From Chrysopilus asiliformis (Eukaryota; Arthropoda; Insecta; Diptera; Rhagionidae), in the NCBI GenBank assembly GCA_964034945.1, contig OZ035962.1:86592650-86656649 (forward strand): 64,000 nucleotides of DNA, written 5' to 3'. Each line of letters starts with the position of its first letter. Position 1 is the first letter of the stretch. Positions 54,844-64,000 of this stretch are shown one piece after another. Both the position numbers and the translations under genes were made by a program. The notes beneath the pieces were generated by a model. It did not search any database and was not told where the DNA came from. It worked only from the letters and a program-made list of their open reading frames with translations.

Positions 54844-54862
54844 TTTGGTGACCCCGACGTGA
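54844..54862 (+). promoter_or_regulatory. BEL primer binding site
   Basis: TTTGGTGACCCCGACGTGA directly follows the LTR. This is a common start of the interior in BEL/Pao elements. Confidence 0.7.
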
Positions 54863-54990
54863 TTTTCGCGTTTCAAACAGTTAAATTCACAGTTTATTTT
54901 TATCGCGACTTTTATCCGTAATCGAAATTACATCGCGACCGCGCAACAATTCGTTATCAGTGAAAGTGATTGATCTTCTACGTTATCATC

Positions 54991-57378
54991 ATGAGTTCCC
55001 TTGAGGATTTATTCGCTAAACAAGCTGCCGATGGGGCTGAGATCATCAGGCTCATCACGAATTACAAAAAGGATTCTGTCGACAGAAAGAATGCCGCGTA
55101 CTTAAACAAGAAGTCAGCTGAATTGGATCAACTCTGGAGTATCTTCGAATCCACTGATTACGATATCAAGGTCAAATGCGAAGACCGCTCAGAGCATGAC
55201 TACTTCAAGAAGGAGTACTTCAAAAACATTGAGAAAACATACAACTGGTTCAAAGAAGATGTAAAGATACTTCGAGATCAGCTCAGCAAACCAAATCCAG
55301 CACCTGAAGTTGGCAGCGTCGATCCATCAATGCAACCGACATCATTCGAAATCAAAGGTGTTCCAGCTGTCACATCCACTGTTCGACGTCTGAAAATATC
55401 AACGGCGTCCCTGCAATGAGTCCTAAACCAATTAGATGACATCAGCGACACTCAAACAGCGTCTTTTTACAAAATAAAATTACGTACAATTGAGCGATAT
55501 TGGGCGAACATCGAACAGCTCCACGAGACATTGTGGGAAAATATTGACAATCCAGCAGAAGCAGGCTTCGACATGGAAGAATATTATGCCCTGGAAGACA
55601 AAGTTCAGCAAGCACTCATAACCATATGTCAAAACTCCATAGACACCGCGAAAAGGGATCAAATTGATAGTTCAACTCAATTAAAACTCCCTAAAATTAC
55701 ATTACCGAAATTCGACGGTAACTACCTGCACTGGAGGCAATTCCACTATCTGTTTGAGAAAATGATACATCAGCAGAACATCAGCAATGCGCAAAAAATG
55801 TGGTACTTGAAAACCAGTCTTTCTGGGGAAGCGGAAAGACTCTTGCATCACCTAAACATTTCGGACGAAAATTACCTGTCTGCATGGAACATACTAAAGG
55901 ATCGGTACAATAACACACGACTTTTAGTCATCGCCTTACTGAATAAGTTGACTACACAACCGTCAACTCACACTGGATCGGCATCTTCCATCAAGGTCTT
56001 ACACGACACAACTAAGGAATGCTTGTTAGGGCTTCAAAATCTCAATGTTTCAACCAAGGATTGGGACCCACTGCTCCTTCATCTGTAAGGTAGACACAGT
56101 GACTCACACTCTCTACGAGCAAAGGCTGCAGAATCCCAAGGAATTGCAATCGGTTCAGCATTTTCTTAAATTTCTGGAAACACATTTCCAGTCACTAGAG
56201 TCGCTGGCCAGCAAGCCAACAAGAGGAGGTCCTGATGAACGTCGCAAGTCACAACCTCAACACTCATCAAGGGCTCTGATGACAACGACAACCAAAGTTC
56301 ACTGCGCCCTTTGCAAGGGAGACCACCAGTTGTTTTCCTGCAAGGACTTTCTTCAAATGAGCATCGAAAAAAGATTGCAATTCATACAAGCAATTAAGCA
56401 CTGTGTAAATTGTCTAAAGGCTGGTCATCGCTCTAGTGAATGCAAGGCTAGAGATTGCACAAAATGCTCTAAGAGACATAACACATTATTGCATTTGGAG
56501 AAAATTGGCAAACCACAAGAAGATGCGAACAACAAATCAAAGAAACTAGAACCGCAAGAGCAACCAAGCCAACCTGGGACGAGCAAGGGTATGGAACAAA
56601 AAACATCCCTCAGCAGCAGTTCATCGGAGGCTAAAACATCGTATGTAGTATTGAGTACAGCAGTGGTCAAATTGGCAGACAAGTGGGGAAATTTAGTTGA
56701 ATCACGAGCAATTCTTGACTCTGGTTCCCAGTTAAATTTCATATCTGAAAGGCTTTTGAAGAAATTGGGTCTTCGACAATCAAGACAGTCAATCTGCATC
56801 GAAGGCATCGGCAAGAGCAAACAGGAAACTCAAAAAGGAGTAAACTTGCAGATTAAATCAAATACCACTGGATTTAAGGCAAATTTAGAAGCCCACGTAT
56901 TGCCCAAAATCATATCTCCACAGCCGTCTCAACAAATCAACACAACCTCATGGCCAATTCCAGGCAACATAAAACTAGCAGATCCTAAATTTCACCAACC
57001 TGGACCAATCGATATTCTAATAGGAGCCGAAGTCTTCTATGACATATTGGCAGTAGGTCAAATCAAGTTGGGAGATGATTTGCCCTTGTTGCAGAACACT
57101 GTGTTCGGTTGGACAGTAGCAGGGCGAACGCGAGGCACCTACCATCCTCGTAATCAAGAGTATTGCGGCATATCCAGCGAGGACGAACTTTTGAGTAAAC
57201 AATTAGAGAAATTTTGGCGTTTGGAAGAAGTACAGCACCAATCCAGCCACACATTAGCTGAAAAACGTTGTGAGAATCATTTTCTACAAACAACGACACG
57301 AGATCACAATGGTCGCTTCATAGTAAAACTTCCATTTAAGATCGATCCTAGCAAACTAGGAAAATCAAGCGATATATT
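54991..57378 (+). pseudogene. BEL gag and protease
   Basis: I start at ATG 54991 (MSSLEDLF); the upstream open codons lack ATG. The N-terminal Gag part ends at an in-frame TGA at 55418. The same frame continues with the DUF1759-type Gag domain (LPKITLPKFDGNYLHWRQF, WYLKTSLSGEAERLL, AWNILKDRYNN). A frameshift near 56080 leads to the zinc knuckles (CALCKGDHQLFSC, CVNCLKAGHRSSEC, CTKCSKRHN) and an aspartic protease (AILDSGSQLNFIS) at about 56708-56750. The following DUF1758-like stretch includes VFGWTVAG. Another frameshift occurs near 57378. Gag builds the particle; the protease processes the polyprotein. Confidence 0.85.
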
Positions 57379-57518
57379 GCTCTCCAGCGTTTTTACTCAC
57401 TCGAGCGTAAACTGTCACGAAATGAAAACCTTAAGCTCCAATATACTCAGTTCATGAATGAATATCTGGATTTGGGGCATATGGAGGAAGTGTGCGTCAC
57501 GATGATCCAGGAGCCATA
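57379..57518 (+). pseudogene. BEL pol, start of the reverse transcriptase region
   Basis: A short piece in a shifted frame with YTQFMNEYLDLGHMEEV, the block before the reverse transcriptase core. It ends at GAG-CCA-TA, the target of the TA element; pol resumes at 58271. Confidence 0.75.
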
Positions 57519-58268
57519 CCCTAGTAACATTGGCTCATCAGTTCTCTACACTATCAAAGGAAAAACGCACACAATTCAGTTGTATTTCAGTTGTGTTGGG
57601 CGAACATAAGGTGGTGTGCCTATATACAGAATTATTTGTGGAAAAAAACTTCACAGTAAATGGATTTAAACGCTTTGAGTTTGACTCATCATGAGCCGTC
57701 CATGACTGATCATGTAATGTCGACGAGGCGATGCGTTCGGCATCGATTCGTAACCCACTTCATGTGTTTCCGAAGTTCGTTCGGTTTTATCGTTCACTCT
57801 GGAACTAAAATGTTTGAAAACGATTTATTTTCAGTCGCAGTTAAAGTGCAATTGGAGAAAGATGTTCATCAAGTTTAATATGCTTCAGTTCTTCAATTTT
57901 AGGTTTCATGAGCTCATCAATTCTGGTCATAATGAATTCATCAACATGCTTACTGGTGAGGTAGGCAATTCGGCTCACAATGAGTTTACCAATGAGCAGT
58001 CATCAATACATCATCAGTACAGCGCATGAATTATTGGTACTAATGAGTATATAATGAGCAGTCATCAATACATCATCAGTACGGCAAGCCATTATACTCA
58101 TCGAGAGGCTCATGCGTAGGTCATCGAAGGAATCATGAGTAAAAATGAGTATATAATGACGAGTCATGATGACAATATTTCCCAGGTCTAGAACAAAAAT
58201 CATCATGACAATCATCTGTTCGCGATTATGAGCTCATCGATGAGCTCATGATGATCGTGCTACTAGGG
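57519..58268. mobile_element. TA-flanked element with dense TCATCA/TGAGCTCA words (750 bp)
   Basis: Ends CCCTAGTAACA and CCCTAGTAGCA (inward), flanked by TA at 57517-57518 and 58269-58270. Excision restores Glu-Pro-Tyr-Phe-Phe-Leu-Pro-His-His of BEL pol. The right half (57900-58260) is full of TCATCAATAC, CATGATGA and GAGCTCATC words in both orientations, so it is highly self-complementary. Non-coding. The CCC(T/A)A ends resemble element X. Confidence 0.85.
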
Positions 58269-58270
58269 TA

Positions 58271-60262
58271 CTTCTTCCTTCCACACCACTGCGTGATAAA
58301 GCCGGAAAGTACAACTACAAAGCTTCGGGTTGTTTTCGATGGATCGGCAAAAACATCAACAAATTTGTCATTGAATGATGTTCTCGCCAATGGTCCTACC
58401 ATTCAAGATGATGTTTTTACCATTTTACTACGCTTTCGTCTACCTCGTTTTGTTTTCACGGCAGACATCGAAAAAATGTATCGACAGATCGTCATCGATT
58501 CCTCAGAACGAAAGTACCAACTCATCTGGTGGCGTAGTGATGATGACAAGCCTCTTAAATGTTATCAACTGAGCACAGTAACATATGGAACAACCCCAGC
58601 ATCATATCTAGCTACACGAAGCCTACACAAACTGGCTGACGACGTGGTGTCCACTCATCCATTAGCTTCACAAGCCCTTAAGCGCGATTTCTACGTCGAT
58701 GACGTATTGTCAGGATCGAACAATCTGACCACAGCAATACAAACTCAAATTCAACTGATAGCAGCCTTGAACACTGCCGGTTTTAAATTACATAAATGGT
58801 GTGCAAATCATCCTCAGCTACTTAGAAACATTGATGCAAGAAATCAGGCCATAGAATTAAACTTCTTACAACATTCGGAAGACAGCATTAAAACTATGGG
58901 CCTCACCTGGCACCCCAAGACGGATTCCTTTGCAGTAAAACCTTCATGGTCACATAAAGACAGGATAACGAAAAGAACAGCAACATCCGATATTGCCCAC
59001 ATCTTTGACCCGTTGGGGATTTTAGCACCAGTCGTCGTTACGGCAAAAATCTTCCAACAACAATTATGGGAGCTAAAAATGGACTGGGATGCGGCACTTC
59101 CACAAAAATTGCACACCACCTGGTCAAAATTCCGAGCAGGCTTAAAATCCTTGGGCGAAATTACTTTCCCAAGGCATGTATTTGCACACAAAACATCAAA
59201 AAATGTGCAATTACACGTATTCGCAGATGCATCCGAGAAAGCATATGGTGCAGCGGCTTACATAAGAGCCTTGGATCAGGACAATATTGTCATGGTCCGC
59301 CTTCTATGTGCAAAATCTAGGGTAGCGCCTTTGAAGCGGGAGACAATACCCCGTCTTGAGTTGTGCGCTGCCAAGCTAGCAGCTCAGCTCACGGAACGCA
59401 TCCTAAAGGACCTCAAACTTAACAACATAAGGTCCTACCTTTGGACCGACTCAACAGCTGTTTTAGATTGGATTAACGCTGAGTCCTCTAAACCTGAAGT
59501 CTTCGTGGCAAACAGAGTCTCGGCTATCCAGCAATTAACTATTCCAGAACAATGGAGACACGTCGAATCACACGACAACCCGGCTGACATCTTATCAAGA
59601 GGTGTCAGTCCCGAAAATCTAAACAATAAAACGATGTGGTTTTATGGACCTACTTTTCTACATGGACGCGAAGAGCTTTGGCCTAAGCCTTACATCAAAA
59701 ACAAGCAAATTAACATCGAAGGGCGTAAAGGGTTGCAAGCAGTATGTACTGGATTAAAACATGACACCGAAGCCCATTTCATTCAAGGAATCGACCATCA
59801 GAACTCCTTCCGTCGTTTACAACGTGTTGTCGCATACATGTGTAGATTCATATCTGCGATAAGAAGCCGTGGCAAAATTAAGTTTTCACTTTCGCCAACA
59901 GTCACAGAATTGGACGATGCACAGCACATCATAATCAAACATTTGCAAGAGTCCGAATTTGCCGATGACTTTGAGCACCTAAGAAAATACAAAGAAGTAG
60001 CCAAAGCCAGCGCTATCGGTAATCTAACCCCCTTTATAGACCAGAGGGGCATACTGCGAATCGGAGGCCGTCTGGAATCATCCGATCTGAGCTTCAGTGC
60101 CAAGCATCCAGCACTTTTACCTTACTCGCATCCTTTCACCAAGATGATACTTAATGATTTTCACAAAGAAAATATGCATGCAGGCCCGCAAGCTCTCCTA
60201 GCCATTACGAGACAAACATTTTGGCCAATAAAAGGAAAAAAACATTTCCCGCGCGGTAGTTC
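58271..60262 (+). pseudogene. BEL pol: reverse transcriptase and RNase H
   Basis: Reverse transcriptase motifs: LRVVFDGSAKTSTNLSLND, FTADIEKMYRQIVI (motif A), GTTPASYLATRSL and FYVDDVLSG (motif C, YVDD). The RNase H follows with HVFADASEKAYGAAAYI, ETIPRLELCAAKLAAQL, LWTDSTAVLDWI and SHDNPADILSRG. After that comes the integrase zinc domain (His of LPYSHPFTKMIL and HKENMHAG). A shift in an A-rich run near 60240-60265 moves the rest of integrase to another frame. The piece itself has no stop; it starts at the site where the TA element left BEL pol. Confidence 0.85.
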
Positions 60263-61377
60263 AACATTGCGTGCCGTGCGCTAAGGCGAAGCCAAAATTA
60301 TTCTCACAACTTATGGGCAGCCTTCCATCGGATCGAGTTCAACCCGCTCGTCCATTCATCAACTCAGGTGTCGATTTTTGGGGCCCAGTCTACACACACT
60401 ATAAGACTAGGGGAAAAAGACCACAGAAGGCCTATATTGCAGTATTTTGCTGTTTCGCCACTAAGGCAGTCCACCTGGAACTTGTAAGCGACTTGTCAAG
60501 CGACGGTTTTATAGGAGCGTTGCGGCGATTCATGGCCAGACGAGGACATTGCAGAAAGATTTACTGCGACAATGCAACAAACTTCGTAGGTGCTCGAAAC
60601 CAACTTGAAGAGCTCCGTACAATTTTCGTAAACGACAATTCTAAAAAGAAAATTACCACTGAGTGCAGCACAAGAGGAATTGACTTTCATTTCATACCAC
60701 CAAGAGTACCACGTTTCGGTGGTTTATGGGAAGCAGCAGTCAAATCAGCAAAAAAATTACTACAGCATAGTTTAGCCTCTGCCTCCTTGACATACGAAGA
60801 GATAGAAACGGCCGTGATTGAAGTAGAAGCAATATTAAATTCTCGCCCAATCACACCGCTTTCGCCAGATCCAAATGATATGACTGCGCTTACACCAGCT
60901 CATCTGCTAATTGGCGATACTGTAACAGCTCCAATAGATCCACATGCTCAACCGCTAAAGGCCAATTTATTAACCCGTTGGAAGCGCGTCATGCAAGTAA
61001 AACATAATTTCTGGGGAAAATGGTCCCACGAATATTTAAACTTGCTTCAACAGCGACACAAGTGGAAGCACTGCTGTGACAATGTAAAGGAAGGCACAAT
61101 GGTTATCATAAAAGAGGATAATTGTCCTCCCTTGAAATGGGCCCTTGGACGCATAATAAAAACAATACGAGGTGAGGACGGACTAGTTAGGGTAGTTGAC
61201 GTTAAAACTGCAAACAATATATTACGTAGACCAATTACTCGACTAGCACCCCTACCAATTGAAATCGACGACCAGGACGCTACACTTGACTCTCAGGCCT
61301 CCTCAGCCGAAGTTTTGAGCCCACTGATAAGTCCAGACTTGACAGAAGCAGACGTTCAACCGAGTTCTTCAAAAAGG
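60263..61377 (+). pseudogene. BEL pol: integrase
   Basis: Continues with the Cys pair of the zinc domain (CVPCAKAK), then the catalytic core: Asp in VDFWGPVYTH, Asp in YCDNATNFVGA and Glu in FGGLWEAAVKSAKKLL. AILNSRPITPLSPDP and the C-terminal DUF5641 block (LLTRWKRVMQVKHNFW) follow. The frame is open and leads without a stop into the envelope-like region, as in roo-type elements that make one long polyprotein. Confidence 0.85.
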
Positions 61378-62497
61378 ATGCGTTGCTCCCGGAACGTATT
61401 GTTAAACGTGTTGCTGATTACAGGATGTATACTGCCTGTGACGATGGGATCAAGTATACAGATAACTCCGTTTCAAATGCAACCTGGCATACACTTTGAA
61501 AATCAAGGAATCACAAATTTCATCGCAAACGAGTGGGATTTGGTCATCTATTATGACATGAAGGAGTATTGGAAAGAATTTGGGGCATTCCGCAACGGCA
61601 CCAGTGCCCTAGAAAATTTATGCAAAATCTCCACCGATAGAACAATTTGTAGTCACATAATTGATCAATTTAAACACGTTGAGGCAGATCTATCTAAAAA
61701 CAATGAACTGCTGCAGATAAGGTCTAAGCCTACGCGACGCAAAAGAGCTCCATTTAATTTTATCGGAAACATCGCCAGCGGTTTATTCGGTGTCTTGGAC
61801 TCTGAATATGCTGAAAAAATGTCAGCCACCATAGACAAAATTCAAAACAATGAAGTCCACTTGATGAGTTTATTAAAAAAATCAAACATCAGTAATCGAT
61901 TCCACAGTAAACGTCATCAAAAGGAACCAGGAGGTAGTAACACGACAATTCGAAAAAATCGACCATGAGATCAAACAATTAATAAACAGCAGCAATATTG
62001 TCAGTTTGGCCTTGCATCAGCAAAATATTTCACAACTGTTTCTACTACTTTCCGTCCATTTAATGTTAATATCGTCCAACATTCAAAAGACCAATGCAGC
62101 AATTTCCGAAGTCCTAGTCGATACGCATCATGGCAAAATCGGATCGCAATTGCTACCGCCACACCAGTTCGAAAAGGCTCTACAAGACATCAAAGGACAT
62201 CTTCCACCAGGAGTGCGTCTACCGGTAGATGAAGGTAAAGCACCCAGGCTGTACAACATAGCTACCATTCAGGGTCGTATGTCTGTAAATCACATTATAT
62301 TCAGGTTGAAAATACCACTGCTGTCTTTGGAACACTTCCAAACCTTCAGAGTGATACCAGTACCCGTTCTAATAAATGACAGTTTCGTTTCTATCAAACC
62401 TTCAACCGATTATTTGGCAGTTAACCTTCATCGAGATCGATTTTATGAATTATCGGAAGCTGAATTCAAATCATGTACTGTTGCGGCTAGTCTTTTT
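61378..62497 (+). pseudogene. BEL envelope-like gene (baculovirus F-type relative), truncated
   Basis: In frame with integrase. A hydrophobic segment at about 61390-61445 looks like a signal peptide. Further on is a basic cleavage-type motif (RRKR) followed by a hydrophobic, glycine-containing stretch typical of F-type fusion proteins, near 61735-61800. A frameshift lies near 61915 and the reading continues in another frame to 62497, where it is cut off beside a T12 run. The transmembrane anchor is missing. F-type env genes in BEL and errantiviruses are known to descend from insect viral fusion proteins. The copy is non-functional. Confidence 0.7.
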
Positions 62498-64000
62498 TTT
62501 TTTTAAATAACAAAAAAAAGGGTCTTATAGTACTCGAGTCTCACCTACGAAGTTCTGATCGTCACCGTCGCGTGCCCTCATTGCACTTCCCAAACGAAAT
62601 AATTTCCCTTCGCTAAATATTTAAACAATACCTAAGTTGTGTTTGTTCTTATATTCAACAATTCAATAAGCTAACCAAATAGAATCAACGGTAGAACCAG
62701 TTTTATTTTATTACAAAATCCTGTCTAGATAGAACGTTTGATCGTTGAATCTTTCTTTTCCCTGGGAGATCGTCGTAGAAGCAACAGCTAATCGCTTCTG
62801 CCACAGAATTTGTCACATTTTCTCTATACGACGGGGAAAAGTCCACAAATTTTATTCGAGACTGATTTTTTTCTAAGAAGAAATTTCATCTTCTAAGGAC
62901 GACGCATCCGTCGTTTTCTTAAGATTTTTTCATAAAGAAGTCCTGTACGACATTGAGAGGATAATTCTATGTTAAACTTGGATACCCCAAAAGGTAAATT
63001 TCGTTTCGATTAACACGTGTTTGCGCGAATCTTTATGCATATTCTAAAGTTACTTCCGTGCTGGTTTTTAGGGGTTTTCGTCCAAATTTACAAATCTAAG
63101 ATCGAACTTTTATTCGACCTCAACGAAGAAGAGATAAATTCTTTAATTTATACTCTTATCTCCAAGAAAAAAACTTTTCTTTTGAAGTAAATGAATGCAA
63201 CTTCTGGACGGAAAATCCTTGGAAAGCTTTCGATCCGCTCATTATCCAAGAAGCATTTTAAAAACGGCGATCTTCAAAAAAATCCTGAAATTTAAGCAAC
63301 ATTTTCGAGAAATAAGATTCATCGAACGTCACCACGTGGCCATCAAGTTTTCTTACGAGGCGTGCTACATTAATTTAATTGATTTGATCCAGCAACATCA
63401 TAATTTTAAGAAGTCACACTTCCAGTCAGGGAACAAAATTGTAAAGGAAGGGCGCATTAAAGTATTTTTTACTCCACATTTTCAAAGAATTTACAGAAAA
63501 AGAAGGCGCTGCGTCAGATCTGCCGCTGGAGTCCTCACAAATGTTCAGGTATTATCCACTCAATTTATAATTTTTTTTACTCTATAATTTTAATGCGTCC
63601 AACAAAAATATTAGACTATAATAATATTAGTGAAAACTATAATATCGTGTACCCTTTAGTTAATGATTTATATGAATTCAGTTAGATTTATTTGAATTCA
63701 AGATCAGTTATTGCTATAATTTTGCTACAGTGTTCCCATGCTTTCTAAACTTTATTAGAGTAGCTTTTTATTTAATAAATATTTTAACTAAGTAACATAC
63801 TAAATGACTAATTTTGAAATAACGCGACGAACGCGAATTTATAATTGTTTAATTAAAACCCTAAATCTTTTTTTTATTTAAATATATAAAATTTAAACGA
63901 ATTGAATTCCAAAGCCAATGAGTGCTATAATAACATGTACATTTTTCTATTAATTAAATATAACAATTAAACGTAAAGTCGAATAGTTAAATGACAGTTT
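62498..64000. other. Unidentified AT-rich region next to truncated BEL env
   Basis: Starts with the T12 run (62493-62504), which could be the poly(A) of a minus-strand retroposon. The largest frame (63195-63587, +, 130 codons) is rich in Lys, Phe and His and resembles nothing I know; it may be chance. No terminal repeats or motifs seen before the window ends. Confidence 0.35.

Larger units (their letters stand above)
54505..62497 (+). mobile_element. BEL/Pao LTR retrotransposon with env, degenerate, right end missing
   Basis: Order: 5' LTR, primer binding site, gag, protease, reverse transcriptase, RNase H, integrase and an envelope-like region, all on the + strand. The lesions are an in-frame TGA in gag, frameshifts near 56080, 57378, 60265 and 61915, and a 750-bp TA element in pol. 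The element breaks off in env at about 62490, next to a T12 run; no 3' LTR is in the window. The layout with gag-pol-env in one frame recalls the roo-like branch. Confidence 0.85.

Noticed and set aside
57660..58215. Small frames in the TA element
   Set aside because: Low-complexity TCATCA repeats, no domain, inside a non-coding element.

Overview
This window is a piece of insect nuclear genome made almost entirely of transposable elements inserted into one another. I found no intact host gene. Eight short elements open with TTATACCCG, carry paired subterminal inverted repeats, a terminal hairpin and a GACA/GACG microsatellite. That is the build of the fly DINE-1 (Helentron-associated) family, so a dipteran is my best guess, but the order is not proven. 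The BEL/Pao element with an envelope gene, the CR1/Jockey-type LINEs with PHD-finger ORF1 and the MADF gene are also typical of insects.

Region 1 (about 1-27,100). A CR1-like LINE (LINE A) runs from 1383 to 26436 on the + strand, opened by four insertions: a DINE-like copy, a TIR element at its ORF1 start codon, a second LINE (LINE B, 5393-8204), and a 16.5-kb PIF/Harbinger-like element (9073-25571, TSD TAA). Removing the last restores the LINE A reading frame exactly. The Harbinger-like element carries a MADF-domain gene split into two parts. Inside it lie DINE copies, a TA-flanked element, two inverted solo LTRs, a Tc1-like transposon with an open transposase, a 6.7-kb array of one 8-bp unit, and a deleted mariner. 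The two solo LTRs have exchanged target duplications: the segment between them (12471-14019) has been inverted by LTR-LTR recombination.

Region 2 (about 27,100-49,600). Dispersed repeats, then a DINE copy hit by a 20.8-kb Gypsy-type LTR retrotransposon on the - strand (28831-49593, TSD GTAT). Its two 2.3-kb LTRs differ by about three substitutions and one indel, yet its interior is broken and holds a giant palindrome, a MITE and a second CR1-like LINE (LINE C). LINE C itself contains a TA element and a hAT-like element that holds further nested elements, giving seven nesting levels.

Region 3 (49,600-64,000). A paralogue of the segment that was inverted in region 1, which serves as an uninverted and partly empty-site control. 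Then a 120-bp minisatellite, a 5'-truncated LINE with RNase H (LINE F), and a BEL/Pao element with gag, pol and an F-like env broken by frameshifts and a TA element. The last 1.5 kb is unidentified.

The genes do not form one pathway; each set served its own element. The most informative signals are structural: swapped target duplications, restored reading frames, the octanucleotide array, the palindrome, and the mismatch between near-identical LTRs and a ruined interior.
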